Below, piece after piece: positions 34,681 through 43,306 of a DNA stretch of 64,000 nt; the first letter of the stretch is position 1, and the number at the start of each line of letters is the position of its first letter. The notes beneath the pieces are model-generated. The model did not search any database, was not told the DNA's origin, and worked only from the letters and a program-made list of their open reading frames with translations. The stretch spans positions 66,542-130,541 of the forward strand of contig JAEWCC010000007.1 of the NCBI GenBank assembly GCA_023390815.1. Direction: 5' to 3'. The DNA is from Bacillota bacterium. Lineage in GTDB: Bacteria > Bacillota > Clostridia > Christensenellales > SZUA-584. Made by a program: the position numbers and the translations under genes.

Positions 34681-35568
34681 TCACCCCAGCAGAAGCTTAT
34701 AGCCTTCGGCGTTGGCGAAGCGGTCCAGGATAACGATGGTGTTGATCTCCCGCGAATGAAGCCGATGCCCCAGCAGTTCTGCGCCACCGCCCGCAAACAC
34801 AATGGGCAATTTCAGGTCTAGTCCGCGTTCGCGTAAGGCGTTAAGCAGTTCCTTCAGATACCGTTGCATTTGACGCTCTACGATAACTCGGATTTTCTCT
34901 TTTTCAGCGTGCTGGATACGTCCCTGCATAGCGTCAGCGATTAGCACGTCCGACAAGATAATGTTCTCCTGCTGCAGTTCACCGCGAGCATCATTGAACA
35001 ACGTAATCGTCCCCATGCGCAGGCTGGCACAACTTCCTCTGTCCACTTTGAAATCGTGCAGGGTCATAACATCCACGGTGTATCCTCCGATGTCCACAAG
35101 GGTGATGTTATTGTATTCCTTTAACTGCTGATAGTACTTGCAGAGCGCGGCATGACCCTGAGCAAACACTTTGCAGTCGTCAATCCTGCAATGGTAATCC
35201 CCTTCCTCAAACCGGAAGAACAAATCATCCCGCAGAAAGTATTGGCGAAAAGTATTCTTTTGCGATCCATAAACGTCTATGGGTAAGCCTACACCGAGCA
35301 ATATATCAGCATACATTGTACCCGCCGCTTTCATTGCGTTTGCGATTGCCGGAAGCGTTAGTATAAAGGCATCCTGCTCTTTGGTCTTGTCCTGTTGAAA
35401 GTTCATACGTTTTCCGCCAATGGCATAGTATGCGTCCTCATAGAATAGCTGCATATCACTAGTGATGAACTCCCTGTCGCCAGTGGCAAATCCTGAAGCG
35501 TATAGCATCCGTTCTGAAGATTTGGTGTTGTAGTTGCCGTTATCAACTCCGATTTTTATTCTTGTCAT
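34681..35568 (-). CDS. parM: ParM/StbA-like actin-type segregation ATPase
   Basis: 295 residues from the ATG at 35568 (MTRIKIGVDNGNYNTKSS), with AAAGGACT upstream. Actin-fold motifs are phosphate 1 'IGVDNGNYNTK', phosphate 2 'ITLVDIGGYTVDVM' and the adenosine region 'VFAGGGAELL'. Such proteins form filaments that push replicated plasmids or integrated elements apart. Directly upstream is a pair of 12-bp inverted repeats that could be its centromere. Its presence with a RepA-like ATPase suggests the element can exist as a replicating circle. Confidence 0.85.
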   Translation of the reverse strand: MTRIKIGVDNGNYNTKSSERMLYASGFATGDREFITSDMQLFYEDAYYAIGGKRMNFQQDKTKEQDAFILTLPAIANAMKAAGTMYADILLGVGLPIDVYGSQKNTFRQYFLRDDLFFRFEEGDYHCRIDDCKVFAQGHAALCKYYQQLKEYNNITLVDIGGYTVDVMTLHDFKVDRGSCASLRMGTITLFNDARGELQQENIILSDVLIADAMQGRIQHAEKEKIRVIVERQMQRYLKELLNALRERGLDLKLPIVFAGGGAELLGHRLHSREINTIVILDRFANAEGYKLLLG

Positions 35569-35645
35569 CTCGTAAGTCCTTTCTGTAATAATCATTTTTG
35601 TTCTGAAGCCACCAAATTGTTTTTACATAGTAATCCCTCCCCCCT

Positions 35646-35718
35646 GTGTCGGTCGTGACGATAGTGACGGTATTTTTCATACTGCAACCACTTTCAATAA
35701 TATCGACACGACCGACAC
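35646..35718. promoter_or_regulatory. candidate parC centromere/operator
   Basis: GTGTCGGTCGTG (35646-35657) and its exact inverse CACGACCGACAC (35707-35718) are 49 bases apart. Each is accompanied by a related ACGATRGTSACGG segment. The pair lies between the RepA-like gene and parM, where parC centromeres usually sit. Confidence 0.45.
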
Positions 35719-35723
35719 GATGG

Positions 35724-36875
35724 TCACGGCTCCAATCTCTCAAGGATGAGCTTAACCATTCTTCCGGCGTGAGTACGTTTGGTTTCAATTCGTATGCCGT
35801 ACTCATTCCACAAACTATCTGTGCTGATATTCAGTTTTCGTGTCAGCACGTTGGGTTGAATATCTATCTCATCCAATCTATCAATCAAATCAGATGCGCT
35901 GCCAACCCATTCAGGAGACTCAGGCGTGAGCAACTTCGCAACAGATTCCAACAGCGGGTCAGGCGGTTTTTTCCACAGCTCTGTTTCCGTTTTTGTAAGC
36001 TGCCACACGCAGCGTTCACGGTCAAACAAAAGGTATAGTCGCTGATCTTGTTGATCACGCCCAACTATATCCAGCACCGCCTTGTTGTCTGTCCTCTTTT
36101 CTTTCATCATGATGAAAGCGCCATCCGCAGCTCCGAGAAGTCCGTTGGTGCCGGATATTGTGTCAAAACAATCATCCGCACTTTGCTTACGTGTATGATG
36201 GACGAGCAGTATACATATGTTATACTGGTCTGCCGTTTGCTTGAGCCGGGTTACGATTTCATAATCGCTGGCATAGCTGTATTTCTCGCCGCCGACCTCT
36301 CGGATTCTTTGAAGGGTATCTATAATAATCAGTTTGGTCTGTGGATGCTCGCTTATAAACTTTTTTAGCTGTCCGTCAAGACCTTCTCGCAAGTTTTTGG
36401 CATGGGTAGCAAAGTGAAAATTGTCAATACCGTCCAAGCCGAACATACGGGATAAACGCTTTTGCAGCCTTGCATAATCATCCTCTAAAGCAAGATACAG
36501 CACCGTACCTTTATGGACAATGTGCTCCCACAGCGGAACACCGCTGCTTACATGGTATCCGAGCTGAGCCATAAAAAAGGATTTGCCCACCTTTGGTGCT
36601 CCCGCAAACAGATATGCACCAGAGCATATGAGATTATCGACAATCTTCAACTTGGGTCGATACGCTGTATCATACAACTCTGTCAGTGATATGGTGTAAA
36701 GATAGTCCGGTGAACTAATCATCTGAAAATCGTTCCAATCATCCAGATCAGATTCATTGTTGATTTTCGGCTCTCTTTCAGATATGCTGGTCTCAATACT
36801 TGGAGAAAGTGATTGCCTATTGTCTGTTGCAGCAGACACAAAAGGAGCGGTCACTTTTTCATTTATCGAGCTCAT
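35724..36875 (-). CDS. RepA-like RecA-fold ATPase
   Basis: 383 residues. After an 80-residue variable N-terminus comes an AAA/RecA core with Walker A GAPKVGKS (about 92-99), 'VLYLALEDD', Walker B 'LIIIDTL' and 'ILLVHHTRK' (sensor). These features match hexameric RepA-type helicases of mobilizable plasmids and the ATPases of integrative elements. A C-terminal winged-helix-like region follows. The ATG overlaps the preceding stop (ATGA) and GGGAG lies upstream. It probably supports replication of the excised element. Confidence 0.8.
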   Translation of the reverse strand: MSSINEKVTAPFVSAATDNRQSLSPSIETSISEREPKINNESDLDDWNDFQMISSPDYLYTISLTELYDTAYRPKLKIVDNLICSGAYLFAGAPKVGKSFFMAQLGYHVSSGVPLWEHIVHKGTVLYLALEDDYARLQKRLSRMFGLDGIDNFHFATHAKNLREGLDGQLKKFISEHPQTKLIIIDTLQRIREVGGEKYSYASDYEIVTRLKQTADQYNICILLVHHTRKQSADDCFDTISGTNGLLGAADGAFIMMKEKRTDNKAVLDIVGRDQQDQRLYLLFDRERCVWQLTKTETELWKKPPDPLLESVAKLLTPESPEWVGSASDLIDRLDEIDIQPNVLTRKLNISTDSLWNEYGIRIETKRTHAGRMVKLILERLEP

Positions 36876-37198
36876 TCACACTCTCCCTTCATGCCCGCCA
36901 TGGTCATGGCAATCAGCTCAATTGTGACCAGCAACTCATCGTCAACCAGCTGGCCTGATGCAACTCGCTGCAACTCCGCATGCACAGAAGCGAGTTCATT
37001 GCGTAGTGCTTTATACACACGAGGATTGCCTTGCACAACTACATCACGGTCTTGTAGCCGCCGGATGATATAGTCCTGCTTGGTCAGGCCGGAGAGCCGG
37101 ACAGCGGTTTCAAGCTGTTCATCCTCCTCAGGCGAAATACGGAATGCTACTGTTTTGTTCCTCCACCGGCCTTTGCCGTCATATACCTTTAGTGACAT
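36872..37198 (-). CDS. ribbon-helix-helix DNA-binding protein
   Basis: 108 residues from the ATG at 37198; GGAGG precedes it. The N-terminal 'NKTVAFRISPEEDEQLETAV' and 'SGLTKQDYIIRRL' are a classic ribbon-helix-helix (MobC/Arc-like) signature. A helical C-terminus follows ('RNELASVHAELQRVASG'). It is coupled by overlap to the RepA-like gene downstream and directly follows the integrase. Likely role: copy control or relaxosome accessory. Confidence 0.7.
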   Translation of the reverse strand: MSLKVYDGKGRWRNKTVAFRISPEEDEQLETAVRLSGLTKQDYIIRRLQDRDVVVQGNPRVYKALRNELASVHAELQRVASGQLVDDELLVTIELIAMTMAGMKGECE

Positions 37199-37200
37199 AA

Positions 37201-38280
37201 TCAAAATCCTCCTTCGCGTTGTATGTTCAGTTGTGTTGCCATTTCCGTCTGTTTAGATGGGAACAGGTGGGCATAGCGATAAGTAATGTTGATACTCTCA
37301 TGCCCTACACGATCAGCGATTGCTAACGCCGAGAATCCCATATCAATCAAAAGTGATACATGGCTGTGACGAATATCATGAATTCGTATGCGCTTTACGC
37401 CCGTGGCCTTGGCGCCTCTCACCATCTCGTGGTGTAAATAATGCTTACTAATGGGGAAAATGCGGTCTGTGGGCTTTGCACCGTAGAGCATTTTGATATA
37501 GTCCTGCATCTCACCGCAGAGAAAGTCTGGCATTGTAATCACTCGATTGCTTTTCTTCGTTTTGGGTGGGGTAATCACATCCTTGCCTTTGAGCCGCTGG
37601 TAAGATTTATTGATGGATACGGTGCCTTTATCGAAATCAAAATCCTTCTGTGTCAGAGCCAGCAACTCCCCCACCCGAATGCCGCACCAGTAAAGCATTT
37701 CAAAAGCGTAGAAGGAAATCGGCTTATCCATCATGGCGTCAGCGAATTGTTGATACTCTTCCTTCGTCCAGAACAGCATTTCCTTACGTTCCTCCATGCC
37801 CATGTTTCCGGCTTTAGCCGCAGGATTAAGCCGAAGGTCGTAAAATCGCACAGCATGGTTAAAAATGGCACTGAGCTGGTTGTGGATGGTCTTGAGATAT
37901 GTTGCGGAATAGAGTTTCCCTTTTTTGTCCTTCAAGGTACGCATCTCGTTCTGCCAATCGATAACATTTTTTGCTGTAATCTCCGACAACTTTCTTTTGG
38001 CAAAGCACGGCAGGATTTTCTTCTTAATAATGCTGTCTTTGGTGAGCCAAGTGTTCTCTTTAAGACGGGGCTGGATGTCCTTTGCATAAAGCTGGGCAAA
38101 GCTCTCAAAGGTCATATCCACATCAGCGCATTTTTGCTGTAAAAACTCGCGTTCCCATTCCAACGCTTTCGCGCGTGTAGTGAAGCCACGCTTGCATTTT
38201 TGCTTGCGCTCTCCCTTCCAGTCGGTGTAACGGAACATGACATACCATGTTCCATTCTCTTCATTTCTGAATGCTGCCAA
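37201..38280 (-). CDS. int: tyrosine recombinase (integrase) of the element
   Basis: 359 residues. TTG start at 38280 with GGAGG nine bases upstream. The N-terminal AP2-like arm-binding region contains 'YTDWKGERKQKCKRGFTTRAKALEWE', broken here by the usual Tn916-like spacing; a SAM-like core-binding domain spans about 55-160. Catalytic residues are visible: Arg in 'GIRVGELL', His-x-x-Arg in 'HDIRHSH', His in 'VGHESI' and the nucleophile in 'TYRYAHLF'. It would excise and integrate the element. The start overlaps nothing and the Xis-like gene is 20 bases upstream. Confidence 0.9.
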   Translation of the reverse strand: MAAFRNEENGTWYVMFRYTDWKGERKQKCKRGFTTRAKALEWEREFLQQKCADVDMTFESFAQLYAKDIQPRLKENTWLTKDSIIKKKILPCFAKRKLSEITAKNVIDWQNEMRTLKDKKGKLYSATYLKTIHNQLSAIFNHAVRFYDLRLNPAAKAGNMGMEERKEMLFWTKEEYQQFADAMMDKPISFYAFEMLYWCGIRVGELLALTQKDFDFDKGTVSINKSYQRLKGKDVITPPKTKKSNRVITMPDFLCGEMQDYIKMLYGAKPTDRIFPISKHYLHHEMVRGAKATGVKRIRIHDIRHSHVSLLIDMGFSALAIADRVGHESINITYRYAHLFPSKQTEMATQLNIQREGGF

Positions 38281-38300
38281 TGATTACATCCTCCTTCGTT

Positions 38301-38489
38301 TCAGTCCTTTGCGTGTGAAGCATAGAATTTTTCGTAGAAATATTTGCGGTCAATCCTGCCTGCGATGGTGATACAGCCTTTTTTCTTGAGTTCTTCATTG
38401 AGTTGCCGGATGAGTTTGTATGCGTATGGCATTGACACATCCAGCGACTGGGCAACCTCATCAACCCTCATAAACATTTTTTCTGCCAA
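38301..38489 (-). CDS. excisionase-like small HTH protein
   Basis: 62 residues. I choose TTG 38489 because GGAGGTAAAG lies upstream at normal spacing; the first ATG (38477) would leave 20 bases. The sequence 'MRVDEVAQSLDVSMPYAYKLIRQLNEELKKKG' (split here by helix-turn) is a MerR/excisionase-type winged helix, and 'GRIDRKYFYEKFYA' is its wing. It sits just upstream of the integrase and is divergent from the repressor, the standard arrangement for directional control of excision. Confidence 0.75.
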   Translation of the reverse strand: MAEKMFMRVDEVAQSLDVSMPYAYKLIRQLNEELKKKGCITIAGRIDRKYFYEKFYASHAKD

Positions 38490-38650
38490 AAACTTTACCT
38501 CCCGTATAATTGATCTGCCGTTCTACCCGTTGCAGGTTCCTGACAGGCAATCTTGCTTGGCGCTGTGTCGTTCTCTCTTCCTTGGCAGGCTCGCTCTTTT
38601 TGAGGTTATGGCCCACTTCCCCGGAAGGTATCTGCCCGAACGATCATTCA

Positions 38651-38738
38651 GTTAAGCTTTTTTGTTTAACATCATTATACTTAACATTATTGTTTAAGTC
38701 AAGCGGCTTGCGGAAAAATACTAAACTTTTTTATTTAG
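38651..38738. promoter_or_regulatory. three operator-like dyads between xis and repressor
   Basis: GTTAAGCTTTTTTGTTTAAC (38651-38670), ACTTAACATTATTGTTTAAG (38679-38698) and CTAAACTTTTTTATTTAG (38721-38738) share a TTAA-N8/9-TTTAA dyad about 20 bp long. They lie in the divergent intergenic region, so they are probable sites for the XRE protein at 38812-39333. Confidence 0.6.
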
Positions 38739-38745
38739 GTTTATC

Positions 38746-38775
38746 TTGACTATCCTTAAACATATATGCTATGCT
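38746..38775 (+). promoter_or_regulatory. promoter of the XRE repressor gene
   Basis: TTGACT (38746-38751) and TATGCT (38770-38775) with an 18-base spacer, 36 bases before the start codon. The nearest operator-like dyad ends seven bases upstream of the -35 box, allowing autoregulation. Confidence 0.5.
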
Positions 38776-38811
38776 TACACCAAACTCATTTAACAGAACA
38801 GGGGAATGGCT

Positions 38812-39333
38812 ATGGCAATTGGTGAAAGAATCCGGTTTATCCGCAATTTGCGCGGCATGACGCAGAAATATCTGGGTATGACGATCGGCTTTGACGAGAA
38901 GACCGCTGATGTTCGGATGGCACAATATGAATCCGGCACAAGAACACCAAAGGCCGATTTGACAAAATCCCTTGCTGACATTTTGGAGGTTTCTCCAAAT
39001 GCCCTTGATGTTCCCGACATTGACAGCGATATCGGACTCATGCACACTCTCTTTGCGTTGGAAGATTTGCGTGGTTTGCAAATCGCCCAGATCGACGGAG
39101 AGGTCTGTCTGCGGCTGGACAAGTCCAAGGGTCGGACTTATGATGAAATGCTCAAGATGCTTACCGCTTGGCACGAACAGGCCGCAAAGCTGGAAGCCGG
39201 AGAAATCACAAAAGAGCAATACGACCAATGGCGCTACAGATACCCCGAATTTGACACCACACGGCGATGGGTAAAGATTCCTTCTCAGAAGCTGAGCGAT
39301 TATTTCGTTAAGAGTCTCAAAGATAAGAAATAG
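38812..39333 (+). CDS. XRE-family repressor of the element
   Basis: 173 residues from the ATG at 38812 (AGGGGA six bases ahead). The helix-turn-helix is at about 5-65: 'IGERIRFIRNLRGMTQKYLG' and 'MAQYESGTRTPKADLTKSLA'. The second half ('AAKLEAGEITKEQYDQWRYR') is common in repressors of clostridial integrative elements. It is oriented away from xis and int, with operator-like dyads between. Probably keeps the element silent. Confidence 0.8.
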   Translation: MAIGERIRFIRNLRGMTQKYLGMTIGFDEKTADVRMAQYESGTRTPKADLTKSLADILEVSPNALDVPDIDSDIGLMHTLFALEDLRGLQIAQIDGEVCLRLDKSKGRTYDEMLKMLTAWHEQAAKLEAGEITKEQYDQWRYRYPEFDTTRRWVKIPSQKLSDYFVKSLKDKK

Positions 39334-39347
39334 CCCCCTTTCTAAAC

Positions 39348-39392
39348 AGCAAACGGCTCTGCTGACGTTCAAATCAGCAAAGCCGTTTTTTA
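39348..39392 (+). terminator. terminator after the XRE repressor gene
   Basis: AAACGGCTCTGCTGA pairs with TCAGCAAAGCCGTTTTTT, a strong stem with a T-run 15 bases after the stop codon. Confidence 0.85.
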
Positions 39393-39489
39393 AATAAAGC
39401 ATTGATTTAGGGACAAATACTCGCAAACCACTGGCGATGCGGAATAAATGCCCCAAACGCTCCTGTTATCAAACTGTTATCAAAAGGTA

Positions 39490-39535
39490 AAAAACAATCC
39501 TGAAAACCCGCATGAACAGCGAGTTTTCGGGATTT
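39490..39535 (-). terminator. guaA terminator
   Basis: Minus strand: AATCCCGAAAACTCGC, loop, GCGGGTTTTCAGGATT, then TTTTTT, seven bases after the guaA stop. The structure is intact, so the mobile element lies beyond it and not inside guaA. Confidence 0.75.
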
Positions 39536-39541
39536 CGTTAC

Positions 39542-41074
39542 TTACTCCCACTCAATCGTCGCGGGCGGCTTGCTCGTCACATCATACACGATCCGGTTGA
39601 TGTGCGGCACTTCGTTGACGATGCGTGAGGATATCTTCTCGAGTACGTCCGGCGGTATACGCGCCCAGTCGGCGGTCATGCCATCCACGCTGGTCACGGC
39701 GCGAAGCGCCACCGTGTGGTCGTAGGTGCGCTCGTCGCCCATCACGCCCACGCTGCGCATGTCAGTTAAAACCGCAAAGTACTGCCATATCTCGCGGTCG
39801 AGGCCCGCGTTCGCGATCTCCTCGCGGAATATCGCGTCGGCCTCCTGCAGCGTCGATACCTTCTCCGCCGTTACGTCACCAATGATGCGGATGGCAAGGC
39901 CGGGGCCGGGGAACGGCTGCCGCCACACGATGTGGCGCGGCATGCCGAGCGCCTCGCCCAGCGCGCGCACCTCGTCTTTAAACAGGTCGCGCAGCGGTTC
40001 AATGATCTCCTTGAAATCCACATAGTCGGGCAGGCCGCCCACATTGTGGTGGCTCTTGATCACTGCCGCGTGGCCTTTGCCGCTTTCGATCACATCCGGG
40101 TAAATGGTGCCCTGCGCGAGGAAATCCACCGTGCCGATCTTTTTGGCCTCGGCTTCAAACACGCGGATGAACTCCTCGCCGATGATACGGCGCTTATGCT
40201 CCGGCTCCGCCACGCCCTTGAGCTTGGTCAGGAACCGCTCCGCCGCGTTCACGCAGATGAGCTTCATGCCGTAGGCGTTCTTGAATACTTCCTCCACTTG
40301 CCGCGCTTCGTTTTTACGCAGCAGGCCGTGATCGACGAATATGCACGTTAATTTATCCCCTACCGCGCGATTCAGCAGCACCGCCGCGACCGAGGAATCC
40401 ACACCGCCCGACAACGCGAGCAGCACGCGGCCGTCACCCACACGCCGCTGGATATCCGCAACTGCGGTTTCGGCGTAGTTGTCCATCGTCCAACCGCCGG
40501 TCGCCTGGCAGACCTTATATAAGAAGTTCTTTAATATCTCGTTGCCGAAGCGCGTGTGCACCACCTCGGGGTGGAACTGCACCGCATAGAGCTTTTTATC
40601 CGCGTCGCAGAACGCCGCCACCGGGCAGCTGTTCGTGGCCGCGCAGACCGCAAAGCCCTGGGGCGGCGTATCCACATAGTACGTGTGGCTCATCCAACAG
40701 ACCGAGTCCGTGTCGATCCCGTCAAACAGCGCGCAGGAAGCTTCGTACCGGATGTCCGTTTTGCCGTATTCGCGGTTGGTTGCGCGGCGTACGCTGCCGC
40801 CCAGCATCACGCTCATCAGCTGCGCGCCGTAGCAGATGCCGAGGATGGGGATGCCCATACTGAATATGCGTTCGTCGCACTTCGGCGCGCCCTCGTCCGT
40901 CACGCTGGCCGGACCGCCCGTGAAGATGATGCCGATGGGATTGTAGGATTGTATGCGCTCGATCGTCGCGTCGTACGGCAATATCTCGGCATAGACCGAG
41001 AGGTCGCGCACGCGCCGCGCGATGAGCTGGTTATATTGTCCGCCAAAGTCGAGTACCAATACCGTTTCTCTCAT
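39542..41074 (-). CDS. guaA: GMP synthase (glutamine-hydrolysing)
   Basis: 510 residues, the usual length for GuaA. The N-terminal class I glutamine amidotransferase has the nucleophile Cys in 'ILGICYGAQL' and the His in 'QFHPEV'. The ATP pyrophosphatase domain has the P-loop 'ALSGGVDSS', and a C-terminal dimerisation domain ends in the typical 'KPPATIEWE'. It converts XMP, glutamine and ATP to GMP in the cytoplasm. The ATG follows the guaB stop directly, so both are in one operon that channels IMP to GMP. Its 3' end is next to a mobile element; guaA ends are known integration sites for islands. Confidence 0.97.
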   Translation of the reverse strand: MRETVLVLDFGGQYNQLIARRVRDLSVYAEILPYDATIERIQSYNPIGIIFTGGPASVTDEGAPKCDERIFSMGIPILGICYGAQLMSVMLGGSVRRATNREYGKTDIRYEASCALFDGIDTDSVCWMSHTYYVDTPPQGFAVCAATNSCPVAAFCDADKKLYAVQFHPEVVHTRFGNEILKNFLYKVCQATGGWTMDNYAETAVADIQRRVGDGRVLLALSGGVDSSVAAVLLNRAVGDKLTCIFVDHGLLRKNEARQVEEVFKNAYGMKLICVNAAERFLTKLKGVAEPEHKRRIIGEEFIRVFEAEAKKIGTVDFLAQGTIYPDVIESGKGHAAVIKSHHNVGGLPDYVDFKEIIEPLRDLFKDEVRALGEALGMPRHIVWRQPFPGPGLAIRIIGDVTAEKVSTLQEADAIFREEIANAGLDREIWQYFAVLTDMRSVGVMGDERTYDHTVALRAVTSVDGMTADWARIPPDVLEKISSRIVNEVPHINRIVYDVTSKPPATIEWE

Positions 41075-42526
41075 TTAAGACCTGCCTGTATAGTTTGGGG
41101 CTTCCTTGGTGATGTAGATGTCGTGCGGGTGGCTCTCGGTTAATCCCGCGCCGGTGATACGCACAAACTGCGCATTCTCCTGCAGCTTCTTAATGGTCTC
41201 CGCGCCGCAATAGCCCATGCCGGATTTGAGGCCGCCTACCAGTTGAAACACCGTTTCGCTCAGAGAGCCTTTGTAAGGCACGCGGCCCTCCACACCCTCG
41301 GGCACCAGCTTCTCCGCATTCTCCTGGAAATAGCGGTCCTTGCTGCCCTTCTGCATCGCTGCGAGAGAGCCCATGCCTCGGTACACCTTAAAGCTGCGGC
41401 CCTGGTAGATCTCGGACTCGCCCGGGCTTTCCTCCGTACCGGCGAGAAGGCTGCCGATCATGACGGAGCACGCACCCGCGGCAAGAGCCTTGGTGATGTC
41501 GCCGGAGAACTTGATGCCGCCGTCCGCGATGATGCCGATGCCGTACTTGGCCGCGGCTTCCGCGCACTGCTGCACCGCCGTAAACTGCGGCACGCCGATG
41601 CCCGCAATCACGCGCGTCGTGCAGATGGAGCCCGGCCCGATGCCGACCTTGATACAGTCCGCGCCCGCCTTGATTAAGTCCACCGTGCCTTCGGGCGTCG
41701 CGACGTTGCCCGCGATGATCTGCAACTCAGGGAAGCGTGACTTGATCTTCTCCACCACGGCGATGACGTTTTTGGAATGGCCGTGCGCCGAGTCGATCGT
41801 CACGATATCCACCTTGGCGGCCACGAGTGCCGCCGCCCGTTCCATGACGTCCTCGGTGGTGCCGAGCGCGGCACCTGCAAGCAGGCGGCCGTTCCTATCC
41901 TTTGCGGAACTGGGGTATTGGATCGTCTTTTCAATGTCCTTGATCGTGATGAGACCTTTGAGCATACCGTCGTCATCGACGAGCGGCAGCTTCTCAATTT
42001 TATGGCGACGCAGTATCTCCTGCGCCTCGGCCAATGTGGTGCCGATGGGCGCGGTCACGAGGTTCTGAGATGTCATGACCTCGCTGATTCTGCGGGTAAA
42101 GTCAGTTTCAAAGCGCAAATCGCGGTTCGTCAGTATTCCGACGAGCTTGCCTTCCTGGGTGATCGGCACGCCCGAAATGCGGTATTTGGCCATGAGTCCG
42201 TTCGCATCGGAAATGAGATGATCGGGTGAAAGTGAGAATGGATCCGTAATGACGCCGTGCTCACTTCGTTTTACCTTGTCCACATTGAGGGCCTGTTCTT
42301 CGATAGACATGTTCTTGTGAATGATGCCAACGCCGCCCTCCCGCGCGATCGCGATAGCCAGCCGGGCTTCCGTTACCGTATCCATCGCCGCGCTCAAAAT
42401 CGGGATGTTGAGCTGTACGGTTTTGGTGAGCCATGTTTTTACGCTGACCTCCGACGGCACCACCGCGCTCTTTTGCGGTATGAGCAGCACATCGTCAAAC
42501 GTCAGGCCTTCCACAATTCCCTGCAT
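41075..42526 (-). CDS. guaB: IMP dehydrogenase
   Basis: 483 residues, full length. A TIM-barrel with the catalytic loop 'GIGPGSICTTR' (Cys attacks IMP) and the flap region 'GMGSLAAMQKGSKDRYFQ' is interrupted by two CBS domains at about 90-205 ('LVTAPIGTTLAEAQEILRRH', 'KLPLVDDDGMLKGLITIKDI'). It oxidises IMP to XMP with NAD+, the committed step of GMP synthesis. It is first in the operon with guaA. I looked for a guanine riboswitch upstream and did not find one. Confidence 0.97.
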   Translation of the reverse strand: MQGIVEGLTFDDVLLIPQKSAVVPSEVSVKTWLTKTVQLNIPILSAAMDTVTEARLAIAIAREGGVGIIHKNMSIEEQALNVDKVKRSEHGVITDPFSLSPDHLISDANGLMAKYRISGVPITQEGKLVGILTNRDLRFETDFTRRISEVMTSQNLVTAPIGTTLAEAQEILRRHKIEKLPLVDDDGMLKGLITIKDIEKTIQYPSSAKDRNGRLLAGAALGTTEDVMERAAALVAAKVDIVTIDSAHGHSKNVIAVVEKIKSRFPELQIIAGNVATPEGTVDLIKAGADCIKVGIGPGSICTTRVIAGIGVPQFTAVQQCAEAAAKYGIGIIADGGIKFSGDITKALAAGACSVMIGSLLAGTEESPGESEIYQGRSFKVYRGMGSLAAMQKGSKDRYFQENAEKLVPEGVEGRVPYKGSLSETVFQLVGGLKSGMGYCGAETIKKLQENAQFVRITGAGLTESHPHDIYITKEAPNYTGRS

Positions 42527-42821
42527 ACGACAACCGCCTTTCTTCAGAATTCTAAACTATTTTCTCAATATTAAATGCTTCGTATGCCATTGTCAACACC
42601 GGTACGGTAAGCCCGCCCAATTCCACCCGATTTCTATCTGCCATAAAAGGAGTCGAGCTTTGGATTGCGTGCAGTTTTAACAACCCTTCTTTAGTGCTTT
42701 AAAATAGTCATAATGTACGGTCGAACCATGACACGCCTGAAACATTTGCCATAAATCAAGTCCCTCATAAAATAAAGAGCTGTCCGTTTGAGGCGGGCAG
42801 CCCGGAAACGCTCATTCAGCT

Positions 42822-43211
42822 TTACCGGCGGATGTAATCCCCTACCGCTTTATCCGCCCTGCGGATATGCAACGTCAGCCAGCTGGTCAGCGTCATGCCG
42901 ACCATCGCTTTGGATGCGACGGTGAAGCCGTTGTTTTTGATATTCTCGGTCATCTCGCCGACGTCCTTCACAAAGTCCTGATGCAGCTTTTTATGCTCCG
43001 CGTAGCCGGGGTAATTGTACCGGACTTGCAGTGCCTCTTCATCGCGGAAATGCGTGACGACATAGTCACCCAGAAAGGCCAGCATGTCGAGCACTTTCTG
43101 CCGGTTGTCGCCCTCCATCGACTCAAAAAAGCGGTTCATGCGCTGTATCAATTCCTTATGCTGATTATCGATGGCTTCTACGCCCACCGAAAGGTCCGGT
43201 GTCCACTCCAT
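42822..43211 (-). CDS. bacteriohemerythrin
   Basis: 129 residues with GGGAGGA upstream. Di-iron ligands are visible: His in 'DNQHKELI', His in 'VVTHFRDEEALQ' together with Glu, His-x-x-x-His in 'YAEHKKLHQDF' and the final His and Asp in 'WLTLHIRRADKAV'. Bacteriohemerythrins bind oxygen reversibly and protect or signal in anaerobes. A second copy is 96 bases upstream, the result of tandem duplication. Confidence 0.92.
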   Translation of the reverse strand: MEWTPDLSVGVEAIDNQHKELIQRMNRFFESMEGDNRQKVLDMLAFLGDYVVTHFRDEEALQVRYNYPGYAEHKKLHQDFVKDVGEMTENIKNNGFTVASKAMVGMTLTSWLTLHIRRADKAVGDYIRR

Positions 43212-43306
43212 AATGGTCCTCCCAAATTGCTTGTTATGCTATATATCGGAAGAAAAGCCATACCGGTTTAGCGCATGGTTTGATATCACAAAAGCTTTAC
43301 ATGGCG

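Noticed and set aside
35543..35806. 87-codon minus-strand frame between the RepA-like gene and parM
   Set aside because: Its first part overlaps the RepA-like gene out of frame, the rest covers the inverted repeats; no good start site. An inner 44-codon version from 35680 cannot be excluded but has weak support.
42527..42821. Guanine/purine riboswitch upstream of guaB
   Set aside because: The conserved core segments of the purine aptamer were not found on the minus strand in this interval.
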